This document shows, one piece after another, positions 1 through 10,513 of a DNA stretch of 38,159 nt; positions within the stretch are counted from its first letter, which is position 1, and each line of letters starts with the position of its first letter. The stretch lies in assembly GCA_029204225.1 (NCBI GenBank), contig MU831567.1, positions 64,001 through 102,159 of the forward strand. Direction: 5' to 3'. Under the pieces are notes generated by a model that was given only the letters and a program-made list of their open reading frames with translations, had not been told where the DNA came from and searched no databases. The position numbers and the translations under genes were made by a program. This DNA is from Diphasiastrum complanatum (Eukaryota > Streptophyta > Lycopodiopsida > Lycopodiales > Lycopodiaceae).

Positions 1-374
1 CATGTCCTTATTCTGATATTTGAATAGCGGAGTACTGAGCAGGGACTTAAATCTGAGATTTATCTCAGAAAATGTCTCCACACCAAGGCCCTCAGTTAAA
101 GAAGGTAGAATAAAAAGAAAAGAAGAAATCAGGATTTGAAATAGTCCAACCTAATAGTAATACCATATTCATTAAAAAAAAAAGCAAACTGGATTCAAAA
201 TTAGACATTTTAAACAAAAACAACGGAACTAAAGTTCCAAATATCGCTCTCAGGCGCAAACCGTAGGTCAGACAAGCACGTCAAGGCAACGTGCGCTCGA
301 GAGAGATATTTGAAGTTGGACTATCGGATCCGAGTGCAAGAACACCGAGCAGAAAAGAAAAGAGATGCGAAGCG
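1..374. other. No gene seen; edge of copia remnant
   Basis: A-rich, low-complexity sequence with an A run near 174-183. I see no coding region, RNA gene or repeat that I can name. A neighbouring copia remnant on the minus strand runs into it and loses recognisable similarity at about 375. Confidence 0.4.
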
Positions 375-1050
375 CGCTTGAATGCGATCCGATTTCTGTT
401 TAATGAAATAAACAGTTGTTCTTCTTGAATATTCGTCAATAAACATAATAAAATACTTTGCATCTAGCAACGATGGAGTTTGCATTGGACCACATATATC
501 TGAATGAACAACGTCTAACAAACATTTTGTTGCATGCCTATGACTCGATTGAAAGGGAATCCTAGTCTGCTTTCCAAGGATGTTTCCAAGGATGCAGCTA
601 TGACAGATAGGGAGGTCAAGTTTGTCGGATGGATAGTCGAGATCAAGTGTTAGGGATCGTTTAGGCATGTATAAAACAGATGTATGATTCAAGTGTCCTA
701 ATCGGTGATACCATAATAATGTTTTATTGACAAGAACAGAGGTTTTCAAGGCTTGACTAGTATCAGAATAACAATGTGCCAATCTATATAAGTTTCCATT
801 CCTCTTGCAGAGTGCAAGGATCTTAGTTGTCCTATTGATAATTCGACATTGATCAGACAGACTCAAACTCTACCTTATGAACTAAATCAATGATTCTACT
901 TACTGATAGCAGATTTGTCACGAAAGTTTAGTAGCATATAAAACATTTGATAGTAGTTTGAATTGATCATGCTAGAATTTCAATTTCACAGTACCTTCAC
1001 CTCTGATAGTTTGAGTGTTATCATCACCAACATGAACGTATCTTATTGTA
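375..1050 (-). pseudogene. Ty1/copia protease-end and integrase N-terminal remnant
   Basis: Minus-strand copia polyprotein fragment. At its start (about 1050-960) a protease-side motif reads YVHVGDDNTQTIRGEG, followed by a stop-interrupted stretch. An open segment of 181 codons (866-321) then carries the GAG-pre-integrase/zinc region: WYHRLGHLNH (His54 and His58), CHSC (Cys88 and Cys91), and the start of the integrase core with the first catalytic Asp in HSDICGP (residue 123) and FIDEYSR. The second Asp and the Glu of the DDE triad are missing because similarity stops near 375. This is typical decayed plant copia sequence. On its upstream side lies an LTR fragment, not gag, so the piece is rearranged. 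It cannot encode a working integrase. Confidence 0.85.
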
Positions 1051-1134
1051 CTGTAAGGTGTATAGGAGTGAAAATGATCAAGAGGTAATAATTCAATAAT
1101 GACAAATTAAAGCTTGTGAACGATTTATCGAGTG

Positions 1135-1407
1135 CAACGGAATGAGCCTGCTTTCCTAATGCATGACTACGCCTATCAATTTTGAACAAAACAGAGTCAC
1201 ATTCAATCTTTTAGCAACTAACTTTGAAATCATCAAAGTTAAAGGATAACATAGCCAAACAATGAACAATTGAATTATCAGACAAAAGTATAATGAGATT
1301 ATAGAGATTCTGACATGATACTAAACGCAATAAAGGATAGATTGATTCAGCAAAATGATGAGCACAAGACAATTGCGGATAAAAACTGCGTACTCTAAGC
1401 TATCTTT
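1135..1407 (-). repeat. Copia LTR (U5-side) fragment, same family as the 26-31.8 kb element
   Basis: Read on the minus strand, this segment follows the distal half of the LTRs at 25977-27092 and 30763-31787. Shared words include CTTAGAGT, TATCCGC, TTGTCTTGTGCTCAT, TTTGGCTA, TTTCAAAGTTAGTTGCTAA and ATAGGCGTAGTCATGCATT, in the same order. It lies between an RT fragment and a protease/integrase fragment, so it is an internal or junction LTR and not an element end. Boundaries are approximate. Confidence 0.75.
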
Positions 1408-1668
1408 GAAACCTATGTTGATCTACACTTTCGTAAGTGCTAATAGCAAATGCAGACTTGAAGTAGACATTCCAGTCTGCCGAGCTTAAAATAAAACCAT
1501 TCTCTATCAGGAATGTGTTGATCTTCTAGAACCAGGCTCTGGGTGACTGTTTCAGCCCGTAGAGTTCCTTGTGTCAGCCGTTGAGTTCGTATCCCTCTGG
1601 CTGCGTCATATAGATTTTCTCTTCGATGGTTCCATTGAGAAAAGTCGTCTGGACATCCATCTAGATTG
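1408..1668 (-). pseudogene. Ty1/copia reverse transcriptase fragment
   Basis: The minus strand encodes a recognisable copia RT segment beginning MDVQTTFLNGTIEEKIYM, with the motif A aspartate, then TQPEGYELNG, an in-frame TGA, HKELYGLKQSPRAW, an in-frame stop, and an IN..L...GF..S..D..VY-like stretch. This is the region just before the YVDD box of copia RTs. It ends in the LTR fragment at about 1407, so the YVDD box and RNase H are absent. Upstream it stops abruptly near 1668 against a short TC run and an oppositely oriented copia fragment. It closely resembles the RT of the element at 26-31.8 kb. Non-functional. Confidence 0.85.
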
Positions 1669-1689
1669 GCACAATTACTATCTCTCTCT

Positions 1690-2574
1690 CTCTACAAATA
1701 GGAATGTTCATTTGGAGGATGTCTTGTTTATTCCATCTATTACCAAGAGTCAAATGCTAAGTAAAGGCCTCAAGGTGGAGATTGATGGAGATGCTTGTTT
1801 GATCAAAAGGAAGGATTTCTTAATTGGAAAAGGTAAAAGTCAAGGAAAGTTGTTCAAACTTGATGCTTTTGTTATTGCTAACCAAGTTGGATGTGTTGCA
1901 AGAGAGCATATTTCTATTCAAGAGGTTCGGCACAAAAGGATGGGACACCTCAACTTCAAGTCATTAGAGGTAATGGCAAGGAAGAAGGTTGTGATTGGTC
2001 TTCCTTAAGTAATGTCAAGCATGTTTGTGAGTCTTGTGCTTTGTCTAAGTCACATAGACTACCTTATACTAGATCTATTTCTAGATCTACAAAGCCTTTC
2101 AGCTTGTACATTCGGATATTCATGGATTTACTACAATTAGCAATAGTGGAGCTAAGATGTATGTAACATTCATTGATGATTTTAGTAGATTTTGTTGGAT
2201 CTATCTACTAAAGAGCAAGGATGAAGTGTATGATGTCTTTGTCAAGTTCAAGAATGCAAGGGAGAACCAATCTTCCACAAAGATCAAGTGCTTGAGAGGT
2301 AACAATGGTGGTGAGTACATATCTAACAAGTTCAAGGCCTTTTGTGATGAGCATGGGATCAAGAGGGAGTATACAACATCAAGGACCCCACAACAAAATG
2401 GAGTGGCTGAAAGGAAGAATAGGACTTTATGTGAAAGTGCTGAGTGCTACTTTGGATGGAAGGACACCTTTTGAGATGCTATTCAAGAGGAGGCCGAGTG
2501 TCAACTTTCTAAGGACCTTTGGATGCACATGCTATGTCAACATTACTCTTGATGATAGGACCAAGGAGGATCCA
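1690..2574 (+). pseudogene. Ty1/copia integrase remnant, plus strand
   Basis: Plus-strand copia fragment in several frames. Order: protease/GAG-pre-integrase junction (LEDVLFIPSITKSQMLS), the zinc region (RHKRMGHLNF and CESCALSK), then the integrase core. The first catalytic Asp is in VHSDIHG, one frame away from the following YVTFIDDFSRFCWIYLLKS. The usual second catalytic motif LRxDNGGEY reads LRGNNGGEY here, so Asp is replaced by Asn. The Glu in NGVAERKNRTL remains. After RTL a few dozen residues are missing before GRTPFEMLFKRRPS and FLRTFGCTCYVN. The copia reading frame is cut exactly at 2574 by the TG end of a chromovirus LTR. It is a different lineage from the minus-strand copia fragment to its left. 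Confidence 0.85.
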
Positions 2575-3469
2575 TGTTGCGCCGGCGCCTCAAAGGGTGC
2601 TGGGACTTGAGCGGTTTCCCCAACACGCGCTTAAGTCTAACATTCATCCATCCTGCACTTATGTAAAAGCCAACTCAGAAACGTAACAAGCTTAACCATT
2701 CAGACTTAAGAAAACTGGAATCACAGCCAACCCGAAAGCCAACTCAGAATCCGTCCCCAAAAGGTAACCAAAGGCAAAGACAAGCCACACATGAAACCCA
2801 AGGCATAGTGGTCACCAAACTGACCAATTGGCATAGCGGCAAGCCCCATGTCGATGACAGGGACCCTTAGGCGCCAGCGACACAAAAAGGTTGTAGTAAG
2901 GTTCCTTCTACTTGGACCAGTCCCAGAGGCGAAACCGAAATGGTAATCATCCCCAATAATCAACTTTATTAGATTTGGAAGAGGTTACATTTATACATAG
3001 ACTGACCGGTCTCGGGGCCATCAACATGTGCTGGACATTGTGCCTGGCTCGTGCTGGTAGAGGGAGCTGAGACCTGGCGACTGGATTCCTGGCGCTGGTT
3101 GAGCTGCCCAAGTTTCTGTCTGCCGGACTCCCCCTATAGTTCTGCTGTGATTCGGCGCACCCCCTTTGTTCTAAAACATAGTGCTTTCTGGTAAAGCACG
3201 CTTTTTGGGACTTAGTTTTTATTTTGCTGATTAAGCCTGGCTCCCGGACATGGGTCTCGGGAGCTGTCCCAGTGGCAGAATCAACTTGCTTCCTGACTAG
3301 GCCATGACTCGAGCTCCAGAGCTAGCTCATGACTTGTGACTACTTGACTGGCTCACCACAGGTTGGAGGCTCAGTCCTTGACGTTCTAACTTGCTCTGGG
3401 ACTTTAGGGAGTGTCACCCCTTAGAGTCTTACAGAGCACGCTAGGTGCACCTGAGTCAGCTTTACAACA
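2575..3469 (-). repeat. 3' LTR of the chromovirus
   Basis: An 895-bp segment that on the minus strand starts TGTTG directly after a polypurine tract and ends CAACA directly against copia coding sequence, giving 5-bp inverted termini. Inside are a TATA-like box (TATAAAT, minus strand of 2989-2995) and, about 20 bp downstream, an AATAAAG signal (minus strand of 2964-2970), in the order expected for U3-R. It has no coding content; the 80-codon open frame inside it is incidental. Confidence 0.75.
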
Positions 3470-3483
3470 TCCTCCCCTCGTTT
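3470..3483 (-). other. Polypurine tract of the chromovirus
   Basis: The minus strand reads AAACGAGGGGAGGA immediately before the LTR start TGTTG. This is the standard plus-strand primer position of LTR retrotransposons and fixes the LTR edge. Confidence 0.75.
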
Positions 3484-3713
3484 GAAAAAGCTGATGTCCT
3501 CATCAGGGCCAAACTATACCTAGGACGTATGGCACGGGCTTAATTCACTGGCCTTAACAACTTTGATTAAAAAAAAAATACATTGGCAGTAGCACATGAA
3601 AAGTGTAGATAAAGTTCACTTACGTAAAACTTGTGTAAAGCTACAAGTGATTTATTGACAAACTTAAGAAAGATACCGAGAAGTTCCTTGAACTTCAGAA
3701 TGGCCATGAATGT

Positions 3714-4349
3714 TTATGTAGGAGGCATGCCACCAGGTAGTGCTTTGTGTGCCGATCTGGCAAAACGGCTACTGCGTTGGTTCTTCTGCATATAATTTGC
3801 TAGTACTTCAAGGACTCCCTCCTTAAGTTTGTCTTTGTACTCCCAAGAAGCCTCAATAAGTGGAGCCCGTAGCCACTTCACTAGATATTCACGTTGAATG
3901 CCAGTTCGCTTTCTATGTGTCAATATTTGTTTTGGTACAAGCTGCCTCTTCGTATCATCAAGTGTCGTTGGTGGGTGACGGAGTTCGTGTTGCTGATCAA
4001 ATCGCTCATCTGGTTTGTACCGTTTGAGTAATGAGATATGAAACACATTGTGTATATCCAAGTTGGATGGCAGCGCTAATCGGTAAGCCACTGGGTTGAT
4101 CTTCTTGGTGACATAATATGGTCCCGCATAAGGTCGAGCGAACTTATGAGAAAAACCTTTTGGTAACGCAATGTTCTTTGTGTTCAGCCATACTTGATCA
4201 CCTTCCTCAAATTCCAGTTCTCGTCGATGTGGGTTTACGTCAACTGCCATACTCCTTTGTGACTGCTCTAAAAATGCCTTCACCTCTGTCAGCTTTGTGT
4301 GCCACTCATTGATGAATTCCTCCACAGTGGGTACTGGTGTTTCCTGCAC
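3714..4349 (-). pseudogene. Chromovirus integrase C-terminus with chromodomain-like end
   Basis: An open stretch of 211 codons forming the end of the gypsy polyprotein. It has the helical segment before the GPY region (LTEVKAFLEQSQRSM), then LEFEEGDQVWLNTKNI, the GPY/F-type motif (FARPYAGPYYVTKKINPVAYRLALP) spread over residues 88-112, and HNVFHISLLKRY. The tail from about residue 137 (PKQILTHRKR, REYLVKWLRAP, ASWE) matches a chromodomain in the usual place for chromoviruses. In that family the domain is thought to guide integration to chromatin marks. A 4380-4520 segment upstream (RSTGRAPFEISNG, then a stop) joins it to the catalytic core. Not translated as a whole because of upstream stops. 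Confidence 0.85.
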
Positions 4350-4379
4350 GCCTATAAGAAAAGAGCTTGGAACAATCAG

Positions 4380-5042
4380 TTGCTAACCATTGCTTATCTC
4401 GAAGGGTGCCCTTCCAGTAGATCTGTTTACTTGGTTGTTATGTGCAAACTCGAGAATATCCAAGTAGTTGACCCAATCGGATTGGTCCCAAGCGACATAA
4501 TTTCGTAAATATTGTTCAATCTATCGATTGACTCGTTCCATTTGCCCATATGTCTGAGGGTGATATGCAGTGCTGAAATTCAGTCCGGTTCCCACGAGGC
4601 AAAATAGACAAGTCCAAAACTTTCCGACGAACTTGGTGTCTCGGTCAATCGTTCTAGGCAGGCCGTGGTATTTGAAAACACATTTGAAAAATAACCTTGC
4701 CACTTCTTCAGTTGTCACCAAACTTTTAGTTGGTACTAGATGAACTTGCTTTGAAAAGCGGTCAACCACCACATAAATTGAGTCGAAGCCTTGGCACCGT
4801 GGTAGTTGAACAATAAAATCCATGCTCATCGAATCCCATGGGTATGTTGGTACCGGTAATGGTTGGAGTAGTCCAGTTGGAGCTAGCAGTTCCACCTTCA
4901 CTTGTTGACATGTCGGGCATGTTTGCACATAGGATTCAACGTCTGCCCATATACATGGCCAATAGAAGCCTCTTTTGAGAAGTTCATACATGCAATTCAC
5001 CCCTGGATGTCCGGCGGCTAGTACGTCATGATGTTCTCGCAA
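4380..5042 (-). pseudogene. Chromovirus integrase zinc and catalytic core
   Basis: The open segment 5042-4521 contains the gypsy integrase H2C2 zinc finger (HHDVLAAGHPG and CPTCQQVK), then the core with Asp in MDFIVQLPR, Asp in DRDTKFVGKFW, and Glu in HPQTYGQMERVNR. All three DDE residues are therefore still present. Usual family words appear with small changes, for example VVDRFSKQVHLVPTK. The frame ends with a stop near 4521 and resumes toward NRSTGRAPFEISNG. It follows RNase H and precedes the chromodomain end, as in all Ty3/gypsy elements. Confidence 0.85.
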
Positions 5043-5640
5043 GACTTTCTTCCCCAGGTTGATGTTGTCTGGGACATATACTCTGCATTTTTATAGTCAA
5101 CCATTTGATCTTTCCAAGTGAAAGTTTATGAGACTTTTCCAGCTGGAATTCGATCATTAAGTCCTTCGCCAACACATGTGCACCATAATTCTTCCTGATT
5201 TCTTGGAGTAGGCTAGTCATCTGAGTTGTCACTGTTGCCATCAAGTGTTCTTGTCTACTTAGTGCGTCCGCCACCACATTGTTCTTTCCCGCCGTGTGTA
5301 CAATGTCTATATTGAATTTTGAGAGAAAGTTTTGCCATCACATTTGTTTGGCGTGAGCATACCTTGAGATGAGAAGTACTTGAGTGATACATTATCAGTG
5401 AACGCCCGAAAGGGTTTTCTTGCCACATAATGTCTCCAATGCTCCACTGCTTGAACTACTACGACCATTTCTTTTTCATGAGTTGGCCATCGTCGCTTTA
5501 TGTCACTCAATTTCTTTGAAAAATATGCAACAGGTTTTCCGTCTTGCATCAGCACGGCTCCAATAGCAAATTTCGACGCGTCTGTATGTATTTCAAAAGG
5601 TTTGCTAAAGTCCAATAAGGCAAGGATGGGTTCTTGAGTG
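5026..5640 (-). pseudogene. Chromovirus RNase H and connection region
   Basis: The minus strand encodes LDFSKPFEIHTDASKFAIG (first acidic residue in HTDAS), KPVAYFSKKLS, THEKEMVVVVQAVEHWRHY (Glu) and FTDNVSLKYF (Asp). This is RNase H of the Ty3/gypsy type. The canonical TDHQSLK word has become TDNVSLK. A frameshift near 5310 separates it from the connection piece (5277-5026), which starts VADALSRQ, the usual word preceding integrase. No active enzyme is expected. Confidence 0.85.
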
Positions 5641-5748
5641 ATCCGTCATTTTAGTTCTTGGAACGCTGCTTCACATTCCGGTGTCCATGTCATCTTCAGA
5701 TGAGTCTTGGTCTGCTCCAACAGTGGTGCCACAATTTTGCTAAATGCC

Positions 5749-6583
5749 TCAATGAATTTTTTTTTTTTTTTTCCTATAAAAGTTACATAAGCCCACAAAG
5801 GATTTGATGCCATGAACGGTTTTAGGTGCTAGCCAATCCAAGATAGTCTTGATCTTCTTAGGATCCATTCGAATCCGTCCGTGCCCTATAAGATGTCCAA
5901 GGAAGTCAACTTCCTCCACCACAAACTCACATTTCTCTCTTTTCGCGAACAAGCAGGTCCTCCTCAATCGTTGGAGAACTGTCCTTAAATGTTTAATGTG
6001 ATCTTTAAGGTTTCGGATAAATACTAATATGTCATCGATTTACACAATGACAAATTCATCCAGACAGTCTTGAAATATATTGTTCATCAACAAGCAAAAA
6101 GTGGCTGGTGCGTTTGTTAGACCGAATGGCATCACCAGGAACTCGTGACTCCCATACCGCGTTCGAAACGCCGTTCTGTGCTCATCACCTTTAGCTCTTC
6201 AAATTTGATGATATACAGATCTGAGATCTATTCGGCTAAAGTATTTGGCATGTTTGAGTTGGTCAAATAGGTCATCAATTCTAGGCATGGGATACTTGTT
6301 CTTGATGGTACTCTTGTTAAGCATGCAATAATCCACACACATTTGAAGAGTTTTGTCCACCTTTTCCACGAACAACACTGGGGCTCCAAAAGGTGAAGCG
6401 CTAGGTCTAATAAAACCTTTGTCTATCAATTCACCAAGTTGTCGTTTCAGTTCCGCCAACTCCTCTTGTGACATTCTGTAGGGTGCTCGTGAAGTTGGCT
6501 CTATTCATGGTACCAACTCAATTTTATGGTCCACTGGACTTCGAGGAGGTAGCTTAGCTAGGAGTTCCTCTGGGAACACATCG
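5749..6583 (-). pseudogene. Chromovirus reverse transcriptase
   Basis: RT of the Ty3/gypsy family in pieces. Upstream linker DVFPEELLAKLPPRSPVDH, then a stop. An open 91-codon part (6474-6199) has [40 protein letters not shown] and [14 protein letters not shown] (motif A Asp). After a frameshift the active-site box reads stop-IDDILVF near 6030-6040, so its leading Tyr codon is now a stop. A third part (5967-5749) has RTCLFAKREKCEFVVEEVDFL, MDPKKIKTILDW and SFVGLCNFYR, and runs into an expanded A tract (T run 5757-5772) that shifts the frame where family members read roughly NFYRxFI. Confidence 0.85.
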
Positions 6584-7177
6584 CTAAATTCTTCTAGCAG
6601 ATCTGCCACTTCTTTTGGAAAGTTTTCTTGTCGCACAGCAGATGCAAAGAAAGCACTTTGACCTTTTCTCTTTCGCCATTCTTTTCATCGCTAATGCTGC
6701 AACCAGATTTTCTTCAATATCGGTATCCTTAGCATTTCCTCTGGGCAGGGCTTTTGTCATGCAGATTTGTCCCTTGTAATCCAAGAGGACCAAGTTTGAG
6801 CTCCTATTCAAAACTGCGATACAATGTTCATTTAACCAAGGGAGGCCCAAAATCACATCGAAGGCATCCATCTCTAAAATCACAAAGCTAAGTTTAGCCT
6901 TCCATCTTCCAATCTACACCGGGATGTTCAATGTCGCTTTGTTTGCATCTAGTGCTCCCTTCGCTGTTTCTACCTTGAGAGTAGGTGTAACATTCCAAGT
7001 CGGCAAGCTGAATTGTTCCACTACGCTCCTTGAGATATAGTTATGTGAAGCTCTGGAGTCGATCATGAAATCTGACTTCCTCCCCGTGATCTTTCTTGAT
7101 AAGAATAACAATCTTGAACCAGTTTTGGGGGTTGCCCCATGGAAGTTCCTTTCCATACTTGTGTGTCGTCCACTCAT
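6584..7177 (-). pseudogene. Chromovirus aspartic protease and linker
   Basis: Two open pieces (7177-6914 and 6883-6584). The first holds the retropepsin active-site region FMIDSRASHNYIS. Family members have D-S/T-G-A, so Gly is replaced by Arg and the enzyme is expected to be dead. The second starts with LEMDAFDVILGLPWLNEH, the conserved C-terminal part of gypsy proteases, followed by LLDYKG and a low-complexity linker into RT. Upstream of 7177 coding similarity fades within about 70 bases and no gag is recognisable. Confidence 0.8.
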
Positions 7178-7250
7178 GAATGTAAGCTCCTCTCACAACT
7201 CCCAACTAGATCTGATCACCTGGATCAAAACAAGTAGTCAAGGATAATTC

Positions 7251-9640
7251 AGGTCCAGGCAAGCACACCACAAACGAACATACCAACCAAAGCTAAACAG
7301 AGGATCCCTCTCAAGTCACATTCCCCTTGAGACCGGACATAGGACCTTTGCCTAGCCATGCCCACACAAATCTATCACAGAATTAGCCCACGGGGAAACA
7401 TCCATCCAACCATCCGTGCTTTCACCATTAAGCAACACATTGCCTCAGTCACGCCCCACCACTTTTTGGTCGATAGCCCTTATAGCTAAACGATCAGCAG
7501 CTATCTCGCATTATACATGGTTCTCTTGGGTTCTACTATCCATTGATGCACTATCTTGGTAATTGCTTGCAATTCTATGTGTAGAATGATCTATATTTGC
7601 TATTTTTGGATCCACACGTGTGAAATACAGTAGCTTGCTGATTTTGTACGAACAACAATAGTACATAATCATTTCATTCTTTTGATCAAGTTCTATTGGT
7701 GTTTGCATCTCAATTTGTGTGTAGATGCCGATTTTTCTACATTGGTTAGATTGGTAGTGTATTTCTCATTCTAACCAAAGATCATTCAAGTAGATTGGAT
7801 CTTAAGGATCTGAAATTTTTCACAAAAATCATTTAAGATGTTGAGTCAACTATCTATTAACAACACCCTTCCACATTTGGCCTCACACTTAAAAATTAAC
7901 TTTAGAACTTTATACACTTAAACTCTACCTTTAAAGCTTTTTATGTGAAGTTAAAACTATGAAGTTTGTTAGAATGTCAACTTTTTTTTTTTAATATTGA
8001 AACTTCAACATAAGACCTATGCTTGAACCATGTGTGTTTAACTTGGAACTCCTATAATTTGGAGCTTGCAGTTTGAATTTGATATAATCTATCTTTTCAA
8101 GCCATCAAACAAGAATGAAAAAGTAAAATTCTGCTTAGAGCTAGTAGATCTTTACATTTTTTCATTTTCATAGAGGTTATTTATCTACATCGTGTTTACT
8201 ACAAGTTTTATTGGGCATGAAAATTATTGCACTAGTATTTTCAAAAGTGCAATGAGTTTATAATGTCATTATAAAGTTTATGGAAGTGTTCAAATTTTGG
8301 TTTATTTGCAGCTAGCAATGGTTTTTCTATCCAGAGTTGAAAAAGCCCAAAAATCTATACATCACATGTCAATCCATTTTAACATTGACTCATCTTGTAC
8401 AACATGAAATGACACAACTAAAAACAAAAGCAAAATACACTTTATTAATTCCTATTGCACATATGTAAACAAAAGCTCAAGCTCTTTATCCAATCACTAA
8501 ACATTAGAATACCATTTAAATATCAACATGATATCATAAATGGTTATAATATAATGGCATTAGATATTTCATGTTTATAAGTAGCACAAAGTCATCAACA
8601 CAAACATTATTTTTCAACGACTTTTGAAGCCATTGGAATTCATGCCTTCATAGAATCAACAATATTATATTGTAAAACATAAGAACCTGAACACATTGAG
8701 ATATTTAACACAACATGCATTGAAGCTATTCATGCAAGATTTACTCATAAAACTCATTGCATCCACATAATCACAATGACAACCAAAGTATTCCACACTT
8801 TTATCTAACAACTAAACATAATAGTCAACAACACTCCACAACACAAACCAACCACTATAATAAGCGACATAAATATAGATGCATTGAATATAAAGAAAGA
8901 CTATCAAATACTGCAATTCATCACGCATCAACATCATGTGCACATATACCATCAACAAGTGACAATTATGTATGGTACGCAAGATTTGGATCAGATATGG
9001 ACAAACATACAAGATTTAGAAAATCTATCAGGATCTACATATTGGTTAGACCATTCATCCATATGTTACATATGCGAAGAGCAAAAGAACATTATTGTTA
9101 TATGCATGCTATTTTTCTCATAATCTCTTACAAGCTATTTTGTTTAAAGTACATTGTAAAATTGTAAGACCACGTTCTTATTTGAGTTTGTAATTAGAAG
9201 TTACCTAAATTTTGACCACCATCAAGTATCCTCTTGATAGGTCAAGTATCCTCTTGATAATATGGAATAATGCATACTTGAAAAGTGACATTTGTGTAGT
9301 TTGTTTAGTTTGATTGATTGTTGGATGTGCATAGCAACAAATTTTCACAACTTTTTTGTGCGTACTTTACATCAAATAAAATAATGCACATTTGAAGAGC
9401 GTTACATTTTTGTAATTTGTAAATTTATATTGATACTCTGTACATACCAACATAATTTTGGGGCTTTTGGCATGTACTTATATGTGAGATATTACATTTT
9501 CATACTTTTATTTATGGTAAAATACACTTCTCAAATTTTTTGTAAGTTTAGAAACTAAGACGGAACCAATCACCTATCACCTCCCACAAATCAGTTACTT
9601 ATTTTAGCTTAGCTTCTCTTTGGTTAATTTTTTTTTTGGT
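7251..9640. other. AT-rich region, no supported gene
   Basis: About 2.4 kb with no coding sequence I can support. Open frames at 8757-9167 and 8884-9123 overlap each other in different frames, have skewed composition and show no family motif. The only regular structure noticed is the short direct repeat at 9222-9259. T and A runs are frequent. Confidence 0.4.
9222..9259 (+). repeat. Two tandem copies of an 18-bp word
   Basis: TCAAGTATCCTCTTGATA occurs at 9222-9239 and again at 9242-9259, a 20-bp period. This looks like a simple local duplication. Confidence 0.85.
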
Positions 9641-10385
9641 CATTGTTTGAAATGCAAATATACATGAAATGGACACCTTCTGATTATTCTGCCTGGTAGA
9701 ACATTCATGTCTTTTTTTTTAAAAATCCATGTCTTGCGTTTTTTCACCCATCGCGTCATCCTCCCTATTGCATTATAGGTGCACGGCTGCCATGTGGCAC
9801 TTCTAGAGTGGTCAATCAGAGTCAAAGCGCTCATTACGCTTCATATAATACATGTTAAAAAGTCAAAGGTAGGCATAGCCAATGGATGAAGCCTCTATTT
9901 GTTTTTTTGTTTTTTTTTTTTTTTGCTAGCCTCCATAGACGTAGCAAGGGGAAACCCATGCACCAGAGTTATTACCGTCGGGCCGCAAATGTTCCTTTCA
10001 GCTTTTCCTCCCGCATTCGACCGCGGCGGCCCCCAATAGGCGAAGTGGTAGGCACCAACACCGCGTAGGTGCAGGCCGTGTGGGGGTTACACCCACTAAA
10101 CCCAAGCTAGAGGCTGGGCCGCCGCGCTAGGGTGGAATAAAATGGCCTAGTGCGACAAGGCGAGTGCCCAACACTCACGGTGCATTGACATGCTATTTGC
10201 TTGTCAAATGGCATTATGCAATGGAATGTGCCGGGCAAAGGACATTTTGTCCAATTCGACTTTCAAAGAAAATTAGGCATGGCCCCTCCAACCCTTGCCT
10301 GAATAATTCTGAAAATCTTTACAAAATGTCCTATGCTCGTAAGGTATCGGAGCCCACCCTCTCCTCACACTCACACTCACACTAG
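9641..10385. other. Upstream flank of the 162-aa gene; GC-rich patch, no gene
   Basis: Contains T runs, a GC-rich patch at about 10000-10140, and a short hexamer repeat (CACACT units, about 10365-10384). Open frames here lack family motifs. The GC-rich patch has a weak tRNA-like look (AGTGGTAGGCAC, then GGGTTACACCC about 47 bp later) that is described under findings. Confidence 0.35.
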
Positions 10386-10513
10386 TTAGGGTTTGCGCAA
10401 TGGCCAAGAATTCCGTTAACAGGTGACCGTTGCTATTGGCACGAGAAACCTCGTACTCTCTATTAATAACTCTCTGCCCGGCTTCTGCAGGCTCCTTACA
10501 TCATGTATATATA
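10386..10513 (+). promoter_or_regulatory. Putative promoter: telo-box and TATA box
   Basis: TTAGGGTTT at 10386-10394 matches the plant telo-box, a motif common in promoters of growth-related plant genes. TATATATA at 10506-10513 lies about 320 bp before the start codon and just before a plausible transcribed leader with an intron. The assignment rests on motif and position only. Confidence 0.5.

Larger units (their letters stand above)
2575..7250 (-). mobile_element. Ty3/gypsy chromovirus, 5'-truncated, inserted in a copia remnant
   Basis: A minus-strand LTR retrotransposon with protease, RT, RNase H, integrase and chromodomain-like C-terminus in the Ty3/gypsy order, followed by a polypurine tract and a 3' LTR ending in CAACA inside copia sequence. 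No gag zinc knuckle, primer binding site or 5' LTR was found above 7250. I compared the LTR by eye with 7.2-8.7 kb and saw no copy. If the 2575 end is correct, the flanking bases ATCCA (2570-2574) would be one half of the target duplication; the other half is not visible. Inactive: many stops and shifts. Confidence 0.85.

Noticed and set aside
281-463. Minus-strand 60-codon open frame
   Set aside because: Its upper part reads the copia integrase DNA in a shifted frame.
7251-8000. Possible 5' LTR of the chromovirus
   Set aside because: By-eye comparison with the 3' LTR at 2575-3469 found no shared words in order and no primer site.
8757-9167. 136-codon open frame in the AT-rich region
   Set aside because: It overlaps other frames of the same DNA on both strands, has composition expected of AT-rich sequence and shows no motif.
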